A stretch of 57,206 nt of DNA from Chara braunii (Eukaryota > Streptophyta > Charophyceae > Charales > Characeae), in NCBI GenBank assembly GCA_003427395.1, contig BFEA01000324.1:1169620-1226825 (forward strand), in the 5' to 3' direction. This document shows positions 9,525 to 21,061 of the stretch, piece by piece (within the stretch, counting starts at the first letter, position 1; every line of letters begins with the position of its first letter). Position numbers and translations under genes: made by a program. The notes under the pieces are model-generated. The model searched no databases and had not been told where the DNA came from. It saw nothing but the letters and a program-made list of their open reading frames with translations.

Positions 9525-10951
9525 CGGTTGCCGATTCGTCGGTCTACGACTCAATTTCAACTCTCCCTCTACACTCAACCTAAAAGGCTTTAGCCCTGGT
9601 GATCTTCGTTGTTTTATTAAGGTTTTCACCCAGACTTTTATTGAATGGCCATCTAACAAAGGTACTGAGTATTTAATTAAGGTTGGTTGGACAGGAGGTT
9701 TTGGGGCTTGTATGGCTAAAGCGAGGGGTATGAGTGTCGAAGGTGGTTGGGATTGACTCCGTGTAATGTGTGGGTTGTTGATTTGGTTCGTTGATGTGAC
9801 TGCAGATACGTGTTGTGAGTCAGATTCTGGATTTGGTTGCCTGCGATCACACATATACGTATTATTGAGAGAAACCCCAGTGAAACCGTGAAAAGTGATT
9901 GTCACATACTTAACCCTTATATACGTATACATGGGTATACTTGGGATGAATGTTTGCATAGGTTGAAGAGTCCCCATATTAAAGCCTCACTCATAAGCTG
10001 GGACTGAGGAATTTAGGGGAGGCCCCCACTTCTATTTTTGTTCCTGCTTTTTGATGATTTTCTTAGTCGGACGTTTGGTCCTGGGCCGGGATTCGAGGTC
10101 CTTGTCCTGGACACCCCAAGCCCTAGGCTCTGCAGGGGAGGGGTTTTCCCTCGTGCAGAGCCTATTTGATTTGCCTACCGAGACACTCAGGCCAAGAGCC
10201 GGAGGTGTCACGGCGGCTGCACGGCTATTCCTTCAGTCGTGCAATGTCATGAAGGGTTAGGCCCTCACGACACTTCAAGTCAGACACTCGAGTGTCATAA
10301 GCGGTACTCGATTTCACGAGGGGCCGCTTGATTATGGGCACTACATAGTACGCCTTCATTGCGACTGCTTGCGTACAATTGCATTGCGAATTGATATGCA
10401 ATAGCCCTGCGTCCGCGCGATTTTATACCTAGTCTCGCGCGCGACGCCTATTCGATTTCCGCGTTGGAAAGTTATGGGTTGGCTACCAAGGGGCTAGGAG
10501 CGTTGTCGCGTTGTTTGTGTTGTGTCGTCTCGTATATGTGTTGTTTTGTGTGCATGTGTATTCGTAAAGTGGAGTGCGCGTGGTGTGTGGGATTCGTCCT
10601 AGTCGACCGGCGACGGGTCGCGATTGGGACCTCAGCCCTCCCAAGATGCCGATTCGCATGCGGGTTCGATAGAGGCGTATTACCGCGCGTACCCCCTATG
10701 CTACAGCGAAAGAGAAACGCCCTCGGCTGGTCCACCTCTGCGATTGCAACTGACTACTGTGGGCTGGTAGCTCGGCGGGGATACGCCCACCGAAGGGAGG
10801 TGACAACTCCCGTAAGGTGCAGGTAAGTCGTGCCTCGCGTAGGCCCTATCCTATCGTAGGGGCTCGCGAGAGGTATGGCTGGCGCACTCGGCCGGAGCGG
10901 CTTGTGGAAGCTCCATGTATATTGCGACGAAGGGTTTTAAAACCAACTCCT
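9525..10951. other. Unassigned sequence up to gap 1
   Basis: A 155-codon frame runs on the minus strand from 9977 to 9510, but its product is not recognised and its end overlaps the hairpins. From 10260 the sequence is GC-richer. A degenerate hairpin CTCGCG...CGCGAG lies near 10834-10869. I see no gene. Confidence 0.3.
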
Positions 10952-11146
10952 NNNNNNNNNNNNNNNNNNNNNNNNNNNNNNNNNNNNNNNNNNNNNNNNN
11001 NNNNNNNNNNNNNNNNNNNNNNNNNNNNNNNNNNNNNNNNNNNNNNNNNNNNNNNNNNNNNNNNNNNNNNNNNNNNNNNNNNNNNNNNNNNNNNNNNNNN
11101 NNNNNNNNNNNNNNNNNNNNNNNNNNNNNNNNNNNNNNNNNNNNNN
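10952..11146. other. Assembly gap (N run)
   Basis: 195 unknown bases. Open frames drawn through it are artefacts. Confidence 1.
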
Positions 11147-13016
11147 CCGGGAGGGTCCCGCGCTGCCCCCGTGTGGTGCCGGACCGATGCGCCCGACACC
11201 GTAGCTCATCAAGGTCAAAGTGCAGCAACACATAAGTTGTCTGCAACATAAAAGCTGGTGATTGTAGCCGTAACAAACTTTGGATCCTTGGGAGCAGGAG
11301 TATCGAAGGCGCTCATAATTCTGATCCTCCCTACTTGGTGGCTCAATATGTCCTCCTCGTTCGTAGACCTGTGCACACAACGAACCCAGGCCAAAACATC
11401 AGTGACAAACATGGATGACGTCTTCAAGGGACTCCAATATTCCTACCCTAACAGTGGCATATTCCAGCACCAGATCCTCCTACTGGCGACCACTATTCTA
11501 TCTAGCCTTAAAACCTTGGATTAACTAGTTCCTAGCCACCAATATCACCTGTCCAGTACCAGTCCACAACTATAACATCATGATCAAACTTCAATTTTGA
11601 GGCAACTGCATGCATACATTTGAACTCATTCTATGACGACTCCACGTGGGATCTCAACTTCACTTGGTTATCCTACCCACAGCAGAGGGACAATAGCTTT
11701 CAACGTTGACTGCCACCGTCTCCTGCAGCTTCAGTGCATATGTAGAGGTTAACAACTAGCTTCACCAAGTTTCATCCATGACTTACCCTCAAGTAATTCC
11801 ACTGGAACCTTGAGGCCATGAACATTAAGCTTGGAAAGGAACCGAAACCATTTTTCTCATGTTAAAGAAGGGGACCAGCGAATACTGGCCTTTGCCTGCT
11901 ACCTTACGAGTCCTTCAAAAAGGTAGCAGTACGTTCCTCTTTGACCCTGAACTTTTGGGCATACACCCTTGAGTTGACCTTCGAGCTCATTGATTGGTTG
12001 CACTTGAAATGGTTTGCCCGAGCCCTGTGAACCAAGAGAGCAAGAACATTGCCTTTGGGTAGTGCTTTCTACGAGTCGTAGACTTGCTCCACGAACCCAT
12101 CACTCTTTCACCGTTTCTGCTCTCTTTACCATAACATGGCTGAAAGCAGGGCTTCACCAGAGCGGATGGGCAACAAGGGTAGCACACAAGTTCCAGGCTC
12201 TCACTCATACGAACACATTCGTATATTCAACAAAATGCAATGCCCAACATAATGTGTTCCATTTTTACGAACAGATTCGTACAGAAATCATTTTTCCTCG
12301 TCCTCGACAACTACTTTTCCAAACCCATTTTTGAAAGCATTCCTCCTGCAATTCCTCCAAAATAACCTCGTCTTCATTTTCAGTACCCACCAAAGATCCC
12401 TATTAAAAGCTTTTTATAAGCACTGAGCACATTAGTGGGGGCGTGAGGCCTGGTAGAGAGCTCTGGGGGGCTGTGTGCGGGGGCAGTGCATTACGAATCA
12501 CGGAAGGGACCGCACACTATGGAATTTCACACAACACTTTAACGTCCGAGATGACGTGGTCCACCCAAATACGGGCCTGCGATGCGTATATGGACACCCC
12601 CTGCGCCCAGTACCATCAGGGCCAAGAACAGTATCCAGGCTGACGATTGACTGACACCGCCGACGCAAAATCTCCATCGGCCAGAACCAAAAAAAAAAAA
12701 AAAAAAAAAAAATCTCCGTCGGCGAATGCCACCTGCATGCCTACCCACGGTGTCGCACCGTGTTGTTAGCTACAACTACACGAAGACAGTGAGACCCGGG
12801 CCCCGCTGTTTTTTTTTTTATTATTATATTGAACCGAAGTGATCGATACAGGCTATTCGCACCGGCTATTCGCAGGCTTTGAGCGCCGCTTCCCCGCTAC
12901 AACTACTTTTCTACTTTACCCTGGCTGCGCCCCCACGCTCTGCGTGGCACAGTTTTGTTTTTTTCGCATGGCGTCAGGATAACGGCTGACAACTCTTGAA
13001 ATTTGATGCTCCCTCA
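11147..13016. other. Unassigned sequence; possible decayed coding remnants
   Basis: Short open frames on both strands at 11215-11524 and 11987-12334 have ordinary amino-acid composition but match no family I recognise. They could be eroded transposon remnants. A 23-nt A run lies at about 12689-12711, followed by a GC-rich stretch (about 12918-12955) whose GGCTGCGCC...TGCG core resembles 52248-52280. Confidence 0.25.
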
Positions 13017-13205
13017 AGGGTTAGGCCAAGAACACCTGAAATTGCACCAGTTGCAGGCTGGGGTTTCCAATCTTTCGAGAGCTGCTCTTGAAAGGGTTTC
13101 AAGAGCCACTCTGACAGCTCTCGACTGCCCCAACTGTCAAGAGGCTGTGTGGCTATGCAGCAACTCTTGAAAAAAAGTTTTCAAGAGTGGTGTGGCGAGG
13201 CCCTA
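13017..13205. mobile_element. Degenerate inverted-repeat element (Tourist-like family)
   Basis: The right end, TTTTCAAGAGTGGTGTGGCG followed by AGGCCC and TAA, matches the right terminus of the element at 50061-50182. The proposed left end (TTAGGCC...ACACC...TGAAA) is a poor inverted copy of it. Internal hairpins GCTCTTGAAA/TTTCAAGAGC (about 13083-13104) and CTCTTGAAAA/TTTTCAAGAG fit fold-back ancestry. The boundaries are approximate. Confidence 0.45.
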
Positions 13206-13973
13206 AGTGGAGGGAGGCAGAACACTTGAATTTTCGAGAGTCTGGTGTCGTGGAGCAAGACCCAATTCTGCAGTGGTGGTCCACCTCCAGAATTCGGGCA
13301 CCTTGACAGAGACGGTGGACCGCACCGTAGACAAAATCTTTGAGGGTCATGAGGCAATCTTTCCCAAAGAAAAACCGGGGGAAGAGTCGATGTCTCATGA
13401 ACCACGTGGCACGGCACGCGCTGCGTCGAAGGAGCGGAGGGCTACGTTTTGAGGGGAGCCACAGTAGGCGTCGTTCCCAGTGCCTTGGTAGGGGAGCCAC
13501 AGTAGGCGTGTTCACCAGTGAAGTTTCGGTGGAGACCACTGCTCACGCTTCACGCGCACTCGTCTGCTTCCCTGTGCATGCATGCTGGCACGAGTATCTT
13601 GCATTTTTCTGATCGCGATCCCGCGAGTGCAATAATTTCTGTACACATTCATTTGGCTAATTCAATTACCTGTCGAATCTGGACAGGACGTCAGTCCTCA
13701 GCATATCGTAATGTGTTAAAAAAAAGGAAAACAGAAAACGAGCTCGCGTCACCTCCCACGCGCAATCAATTGTACGAGCGCAGAGCGTATTGGCTGGGAA
13801 TCGAAACGGCTGCCTCGCTCTGTTCATCATGTTTCTGTGCTATCGCGCATTTTTTGTTCCTCGGCGCGCACTCGGTCCTATAGTTTTGTTTTGGCGCGTA
13901 GTTTCGACCCCTATCATTCCTATCACTCCTATTACTGTTTGACATCTTCCCGCCCTCCGCCATCTTTCATTCG
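13206..13973. other. Region upstream of the cystatin gene
   Basis: No independent gene is recognised. A short block (about 13225-13265) echoes the fold-back family upstream (CACTTGAATTTTCGAGAGT). The last few hundred bases are presumably the promoter of the cystatin gene. Confidence 0.3.
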
Positions 13974-13980
13974 TTATAAA
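13974..13980 (+). promoter_or_regulatory. Possible TATA box of the cystatin gene
   Basis: TTATAAA lies 24-30 bp upstream of the first in-frame ATG. If it is used, transcription would start at or just after that ATG, which would argue for a different translation start. It may instead be fortuitous. Confidence 0.3.
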
Positions 13981-14003
13981 GGAAAAGAAAAGAATCGACG
14001 GTA

Positions 14004-14603
14004 ATGGGGTGGAGTAGGCAGCCCGCGGAGTTCACGATCTGTTCAAGCAAGTCGAGGAAGCTTAGGAAGTGGCGCGGTGTCGCCGTCTCCTTTTCCTCCT
14101 CCTTCACCTCTGCCCGTTTTTCTTTTTCGCCCGCATCCTCTTGTCGATCTACTACGCGGTCGTTGCTGGAACCCCGAACAAGTGGGAGTATTGCTCGCGC
14201 TATATACACGTGTTCCTTTGTAGTCATATTGGCGCTCTTTTGTACGAGCAGGACCTACGCATGGCCGTCTTCTCGCGGTGATGATGCTGATGTCCCTGTC
14301 GGTCTCATAGCTGAGCCGGCGTCGAACAGCGGGAGGGCAGTGGAAGGGGGTCTGGCCTTCCAGGGAGAAGTGGCATTGGCGGAGGAAGGAGAAGAACCAG
14401 TGCCACGTGGTCCCACAGTCTCTACGTACGAAGACCCGTTGATCGCGTCTCCTGCGATGGAGCCGACGCCAATCAGAGAGCCGATCTTGACTGTTGACCG
14501 CCACCCCCTAAGGATTGTGGGAGGACTTACGCCTCAGAATGCCAACGACTTGTCGATGCAGGAGATCGCACAATTCGCTGTCAACGAGCACAACAAACAG
14601 CGG
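14004..14603 (+). CDS. Extended phytocystatin (cysteine protease inhibitor), exon 1
   Basis: Exon 1 encodes residues 1-200 of a predicted 402-residue cystatin. Near its end are the N-terminal Gly pair of cystatins (GG, 173-174) and the phytocystatin alpha-helix signature, here IAQFAVNEHN (188-197; family pattern LARFAV-x-EHN). The exon ends in phase 0 at a consensus donor, CGG|GTAAGG. Family members inhibit papain-like proteases. Residues 1-65 are rich in Ser and Arg, and 66-80 (AIYTCSFVVILALFC) look like a signal peptide or anchor placed unusually far from the start. No other in-frame ATG lies before it, so the true N-terminus is uncertain. The N-terminal extension is much longer than in land-plant cystatins, where the whole extended protein is about 200-245 residues. 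Confidence 0.8.
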
Positions 14604-15470
14604 GTAAGGCTCGAACACATGATCTGATTTCTTTTGATTCTCTTTTTTTGGGCAAGTCCATCTGATTCCACCACTGATTCCCAGGGGGGGAACCGACCAC
14701 TTTATCTTTTCACCAACAGTCACGTGTCTGTTCACCCCTCTTTATGTTTTGTGTGTGTGTGTACCATTCAGCCAAATGGGTTTGCTTAGCTTCCTTTCCC
14801 GAGCGAAGGAATTCAGAGTTGCTGGAGATATCTATGAGCCTCGCTCGCTGCACCAATCGCCCCGAATGCCAGAGGTAGTCGACTGTACATATCCGAGTTT
14901 CACGGAACCATAGACACGCTATTCTTTGGTATGCGGCGAGCGCTGCGGCGTGGCACTATAGCTGTGAAATCCCGGTCTTGTATTTTATTCCCTGGTTGTT
15001 GATGGTGATATCTTTTCTGCTTTTTGAAAAAAATACGTTGTATGATAGTGATTGGAGGAATCGTGATGACAGCCGATGATGATGGTGGTGATGAATGATG
15101 GTATGGTATATACGAGGTATGACGACGACGACGATGACTGCAAAGAAAGATGATGACGATGAAGATGGTGATGATGGTGGTGATGATTGAGTTATGAATA
15201 GCTGAACAATGAAAGAGGGAGTTGGAAGGTTTGTCTATGCGTCTCTCTTTGTCTCTCGTCTGAACAGGTGGCGAAACTCCCTGCCATTGCCATTACTGTT
15301 TATACCGCGAGGTCCCTGGCGTATTTTTAAACAAAAAATAGACGAAGTTGCCGTTTTAAATAGTGGGGAAGTGAATTACCATCTAGAGTACTGTCACGCA
15401 CGTTGAGGGGATCCGATCTCTCCTCGGTCCCTAGGATACACGCAATCATCGATGGGAATGGGTATGTAAA

Positions 15471-15494
15471 TGTGTGTGCGTGTGTGTGTGTGTG

Positions 15495-15548
<54 letters not shown>

Positions 15549-15740
15549 GGAGGCGGACGGTTAGTGGCGTTGCAACGTAGGCTGCGCATGGCGCACGTTG
15601 ACATCTGTTTGTCTCGCACACTACTAGTAGGGATGACGATATTTATGTCTGTCGAGCACATTGGGAGAGATCAGACCTCTCTCTCACTCACTTTCTCACA
15701 GCTACATCCTCTCACGGTGAAGTGTGTGCGCTCCGTTGGG

Positions 15741-15801
<61 letters not shown>

Positions 15802-15901
15802 TTGATCCCACTCCCTCACAGTCCACTTTAGAGGGAGAACTCTCTCTCGCGCTCGAACTGACGACAAAGAAAACACTGTTATTCGGCTTGCAAAGTAAAT
15901 T

Positions 15902-15959
<58 letters not shown>

Positions 15960-15971
15960 TGTGTGTGTGTT
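15471..15971 (+). repeat. Cluster of GT and GA microsatellites
   Basis: Runs of GT (about 15471-15496), GA (about 15496-15544 and 15743-15799) and GT (about 15903-15971) lie within 500 bp. Long open frames across them, encoding RE or CV repeats, are artefacts of the repeat. Confidence 0.95.
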
Positions 15972-16698
15972 TCGTCCGAAACGACAGGAAAAAAGGACTC
16001 GATTGGAACTTGTCGTACCTGAAATTTTGCGGTTGCCCATAAGCAGATCTAAAGTTTGCAATATATTCGCCTCTGTCAGTATGCACGTCGACTCGCTGCA
16101 GACCAGACTCATGATCTCCACCAGGACGTGGTGACGTCAAGACGCGTAATGGTGGCAATGGATCAAGTTCTGATTATTGGCAATTTCGGAATCTATTCCT
16201 CACCCCCCCCCCCCCCCCCAAGACAGTTCCCCTGATCTGTTCCCCCCCCCTCCCGCTAGATAGTTCCCCCCCTCTCCGCCCCCGCTAGATAGTTCCGCCC
16301 CATCAGAGGCGATTGGGGGTCTCACGCGTTTGCACCTTTTGACTGAATGAACGAAGGCTGCCGCCGTTCCGCATCACCTTCGTGCGCAGTAATCCTGCTC
16401 CCTATCATGTCATATGCGTGGCCGGCCTTTGTACGTAAGAGGTGATGAACAGGCGGAGCTTTCCTTCTTTCCTTTTTCTGTTTTGTTTTTTTCGCCTTTG
16501 CGCTCCGATACTCGGTGTGGCGATATATACAGTATGTATGTATTTTGGCGTATAGTTTAGCGCTCCCGAAGCAGATTAAGAATTCAGTTCTTGCAGGGTA
16601 CGAGTTGTCGTGGCAGTCTTGATCCTTAATCACAACTGTGGTTAAGGTGGATTAGCACTTAGTGTCATTGGTTAGGAGACTCTGCAGACTGGTAGAGG

Positions 16699-17022
16699 GT
16701 TCAGCCTCCTGACGAGTCGGTGAAACTTCGACAAAACAGTTTGTCACAGCCTCTCGTTTGTTGTCCTCTTCTCCCTCCCTCTCTGCCTACGGTTTACCGG
16801 CCAGCTCTGTTTGACGATATATTTTTTGTTTCCTTCTGTTTTTTTCGCTTTTGCGCTCTGATAACTCTGTGACAATATATATACGAAGTATATGTGTGAC
16901 AATATATATCGTCAAACAGACCTGCCCGCAAACCGTCTGCAGAGAGGGAGAAGAGGACAACAAACGAGGGGCTGTGACAAACTGTTACGTCGGAGTCTCA
17001 CCGACTCATCAGGAGGCCGAAC
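16699..17022. repeat. Large inverted repeat, arms about 125 bp, spacer 77 bp
   Basis: The left arm (16699-16823) and the right arm (16901-17022) are reverse complements with a small number of mismatches, including shared blocks CTCCTGACGAGTCGGTGA-like and CTCGTTTGTTGTCCTCTTC. Part of the spacer (about 16838-16890) is also a direct repeat of 16478-16545 (TTTTTTCGC-TTTGCGCTC). A transcript of the host intron would form a long hairpin here. Confidence 0.85.
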
Positions 17023-17758
17023 AGTATATATATGATATGTATTTGCATTTGCATGTGTCCTCTCTTCCACATATGTCCGCTCACTAAGCCCATGTTCTGT
17101 TTTTTTTTTTTTTCTGTTTTTTTGGGATAACCTGGAACCAGATCCGTCGATTTTCCTGTGTATTTCAGTGAAGTGAATTGTTAATTTACAGTATTGCAGT
17201 TGTACAACGACAGCGATGCTGAGAGATCAAATCTGTAGTCCGACAGGAGAGCAAATATGTTATCCATGCGTCAGACTGTTGGCAGTTGGGAGTTGGTAGC
17301 AACAGGAAGTCGATGGAAAAGGGAGAGAATCGTGGATGGTGAAAAGGAATTCCCAAGGGGCTGCTGAACACGTTTCTTGCAAAGAAAGCAATCTCTGCAC
17401 ATCCGCGTGAGGGCATACTCGCACTAGCACTTTTCAAAATGAATCTGACTGCAGTTACGGCCAGGCGTGGATGCATCTAACTGTAATCATGTCGAGAGCT
17501 CAGTCGAAAAAGTGTGAGTGTGATTGGCAGGCAACACAACGAGAGCCCGGGTAGAAATTATCAGAAGGCGACGCTTCATTTTTCCTTTGTCCCCTCTTTT
17601 TCGATGGCGCTGCCTGCTCTACCCCGTTGCACCAGGACGAAGAGGAGACATTATAGGAGTCAGCGATGGCTGCATCGTCGTGCTCGTAGTCGCAGGCAGG
17701 TGGTGTGTGGATTCCATGGCCGCCGTCACGATATCGCCTTACAGACGAGTAGTTACGG

Positions 17759-17822
17759 CTACCGTCTTCCCCCGGATACAACACACCCTGATCATTGCCG
17801 CATCGGGCCGAAAGGATTCTTA
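17759..17822 (+). mobile_element. 111-bp fold-back element, truncated copy (left end only)
   Basis: CTACCGTCTTCCCCCGGAT and the following CACCCTGATCAT match the left half of the full copies at 22118 and 27656. The right inverted repeat is missing. Confidence 0.6.
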
Positions 17823-17939
17823 ATGTTTTCTGATCACGGGAAGTTCAGTTGATGATGGTCGACCGATGACCGGAGTGCTGATTGAGTCGGACATACCCGC
17901 CTTTGTCGTCAATGAACCTGCTCGGAACTGTCTACTCGA

Positions 17940-18010
17940 CATCTCACTGTGGTAAAAAAAAACAACATCTCACTGTGGTAAAAAACACAAGAAGATCTCA
18001 CTGTGGTAAT
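17940..18010 (+). repeat. Three direct repeats of ATCTCACTGTGGTAA
   Basis: The 15-mer occurs at about 17940, 17967 and 17994, about 27 bp apart, separated by A-rich linkers. No function can be assigned. Confidence 0.7.
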
Positions 18011-18115
18011 GAGCGTGTAACCGTCGTGGACGTAAGCAGCGCAAGGCGTTGAAGTGAAATCTGTTGTGTAGTATGTGATTCGTTAGGATGGTGGTTTGTC
18101 TACGTAGTCCGTTCG

Positions 18116-18538
18116 ATGTCAATCAACTTCCTGTGCTCTCTCTCTCTCTCAATCAACAAGTCGCGATCACCCCTCCTGAAGGGCACGCATAAACTTAAGA
18201 ATGAGACATCACTCCAGGAGGGGTTGTTGAGCTCTCTCTCTCTCTCTCTTAGGTCTATCCGTCACTTCAGGAGCGTGGGCTCGATCAGCACCAAAAAGCT
18301 CACGATCATCGGCACATTTCACAGAATCGTGGCGAATACGTATTCACGTGAAGACATAACAGCGGTTTTAAAGTTGCAAGTTACGGAGCTCAAACTGCTG
18401 GAATTCCCATGGCAGGTTATCCGAACGGCCATTCTGGCGTATATCAAGAATTGCAAGAACAAAGACGTACGGGACATATTCATCAAATTCCTGGAGAACG
18501 AGGACAAATACGAAACAAACAGAAAGAGAAAGCGGTGA
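18116..18538 (+). CDS. Small ORF nested in cystatin intron 1, unknown
   Basis: This 140-codon frame begins with ATG. The first 47 codons run through a CT-rich repeat and are suspect. From about residue 60 onward the composition looks like a real soluble helical protein (KLTIIGTFHRIVANTYSRED, then LQVTELKLLEFPWQ), ending in a basic NRKRKR tail that could be a nuclear-localisation-type signal. I do not recognise the family. It may be a nested gene, an exon of a transposon protein, or chance. An AT-rich stretch with no gene follows. Confidence 0.3.
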   Translation: MSINFLCSLSLSINKSRSPLLKGTHKLKNETSLQEGLLSSLSLSLRSIRHFRSVGSISTKKLTIIGTFHRIVANTYSREDITAVLKLQVTELKLLEFPWQVIRTAILAYIKNCKNKDVRDIFIKFLENEDKYETNRKRKR

Positions 18539-18959
18539 TGTAAATTATTGTAAAATAACTACATTGGGAATAAAGGTTCCGAAAAATCCAGACAGCATAC
18601 ACAGAAAATCAGCAGATAAGTACGTACCTGATAATACGACGGAGCCAAAACAAAACAAAAAACAAACAAAAACGAAAAACATAAACAAAAACAAAAATAA
18701 AAACAAACACAAGCAACGATTAGCACATAATTCCTTGTAATTAAAATAAAATGAAATAAAATAAAATAAAAAGTAAGATAAAAGAAAAGAAAAGAAAAGA
18801 AAAAGAAAACTTCCCGATTGAAAAGACCAGGGCATGTAAAATATAACAACCAAGGAGGAACGCAGGAGAAACGTGAAAGACGGAGGAAAGATTTTTGGCA
18901 CTACAACCAGAGCGGGGATAGGTACATGGATGAATCCGCGGAAGATATTCAGTGATGAG

Positions 18960-19645
18960 AATTGAAAAGTACGAAGGACTGTTTATCTGTAAAAATACGG
19001 AAAGAACTATATCCAGGTATATAATACTACGGGGATGGACAATGGAAACAGGGAGATATCGGGAGAAATTGTAAAATACGGAGGAGGGACTGAAAGAAAA
19101 ATACGATAGGAACTATATCCACACAGAAAAGACTACGGGAGTTATCGTCGGAAGCAGGGATGAGTCGAAAAATTGGGAAATACGGAGGAGGGACTGTTGT
19201 CAAAATATGATGGAAATTATATCTAAGGACTACGGGATTTGTTGGCGGAAGCAAGGATGAGTCGGGTAAAATTGTAAAATACGGAGGAGGGACTTCTTGA
19301 AAAATACGATATTAATTATATCCAGGCAGAAAAGACTACGGGAGTTATCGTCTGAAGCAAGGATGAGTCGAAAAATTGGAAAATACGGAGGAGGGACTTT
19401 TGATAAATAGGAATGAAATTATATTCAGATGGAAAGGACTACGGGATTCATCGTCGGAAGCAAGGATGAGTCAGGTAAAACTGGAAAATACGAAGGAGGG
19501 ACATTAGAAAAGTACGACAGGAATTATATCCAGATAGAAAGGACTACGGGATTATCGTCGGAAGCAGGGAGGATGCGGGCGAAATTGTAAAATACGAGGG
19601 AAGGGATTTGGTGAAAATTAGGATGATGATTATATCCAGATAAAA
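18960..19645 (+). repeat. Tandem array, 99-105-bp unit, about seven degenerate copies
   Basis: A unit containing TACGGAGGAGGGAC, TTATATCCAGATAGAAA, GGACTACGGGA and TCGTCGGAAGCAAGGATG recurs. The GGAGGAGGG-like block sits at about 19080, 19184, 19283, 19387, 19492 and 19594, giving a period of 99-105 bp. Copies diverge moderately. No reading frame is conserved between copies. Confidence 0.85.
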
Positions 19646-20002
19646 AACTGCGTGAATGGAAATGGAGTTACGGGAAGGGTTCATCAGATAGGAGCAGAGA
19701 CAGAAGGAGAGAGAATTGCAAGAGTAGGAGGACACTTGGGAGATGAACATCCAGCGGCGGAAAGTGTGACGACGGAATTCTGCGACCAAGGACGTGATGA
19801 AGAAAGAGTATACTACAGGTTAGAGGATGGATAGGTGGGGAAGAACTGGAGGCGTACGGTATAAATACCTAGATGATGGCTGGGATGATTACCTGAGCAG
19901 AGAGGCAGAAGGGTGATCGCGACTTGTTGTTGTCGCATGCCATGGCAGGACGTGTATTCTGTGAGAGTAAAGCCTCGCACGTATTGTCCAAATCGCAAGT
20001 GT

Positions 20003-20624
20003 TATCTCTCTCTCTCTCTTTCTCTCTTTTTCTCTCTCTCTCTCTTCTCCATCGCTCGCTCGCTCGCTCGTTTGAAGCGTACGAAGCTGATTGACATCAA
20101 CGCGTCAGGGAATGAATGTGCATATACTGAGACGAAGTACCGGTTGCGCTCCGCGCGCGTGGTGGAATGTTATTTGTTTCAGGATGCGCACATTGCCCAA
20201 CGCGTTTCGGGTCGACCGGCTGGGACATGTTGGGACATTGGCACACGTGGTTTTGTATAGTAATTTGAAGTTAATGAACGTGATCCCCGAGTATCTTGGC
20301 CATTGCGCGACGTTGGCGACTTGGGAACTCGGAACTATTGCCATGGTATCCTACACAAGGATCCCTGAGTGCATAGGCTGCCAAGTAGACTCTTTAGACC
20401 TTCCATTCGTTTGGCTTTTTGAGTTGTTGGAAGCCACGAACTGAATATCAGGTACATTTCTGAGGCCCGGAAAGAAAGATTGAGTGTTCATGCCGATTTG
20501 TTAAAATAAGAAAGCTCTCCTTAGTTTGTAAGGGGTGACTTCTCTAAGTCGACTTGAAATCACCAAGACTATTGTTAATGATCTATTGCGGTTTTGCTTA
20601 AAGCACAGAATAAAGGGGAGCTCA

Positions 20625-20656
<32 letters not shown>

Positions 20657-20829
20657 TTCCGCGCGTCTAACCTTCGTCGGGACCCTCCAAGCGCAAAGAG
20701 AAACAGCTCCCACGTCTCTCTCGTTGGGTGCATATTGCCGCTCCAGACATTTTTTACTTTTCGGTAATCGCCGCGTGTAAGCTGCAGGCATCCTGTGCGT
20801 AGGCCATCGCAGTTCGGCAGAGTGCATGT

Positions 20830-20864
<35 letters not shown>

Positions 20865-21009
20865 GATACAGCTTGGATCCCATATGGTTTGTACTTTTTC
20901 ACACACAACTCCATAAGAAAGGCACGACTGGAGTAGCCCGTTTTGCCGGACTTTCTCTGCCTCATTAGGAAGTTGATCGTTCACAATCTGTCCACGTTGC
21001 ATTTGACTG

Positions 21010-21060
<51 letters not shown>
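20003..21060 (+). repeat. CT, CG/GA and GT microsatellites
   Basis: CT runs at 20003-20045 and 20624-20658, a CG run passing into GA at 20829-20864, and a GT run at 21013-21060. The sequence between them has no recognisable gene. Confidence 0.9.

Positions 21061-21061
<1 letters not shown>

Noticed and set aside
10811-11380. ORFs through 10952-11146
   Set aside because: Most of their length is undetermined bases in an assembly gap.
15474-16158. Long ORFs encoding RE, CV or HT repeats
   Set aside because: They are translations of GA and GT microsatellites. The same applies near 20829, 27767, 30193, 46795, 54960, 55660 and 56580.
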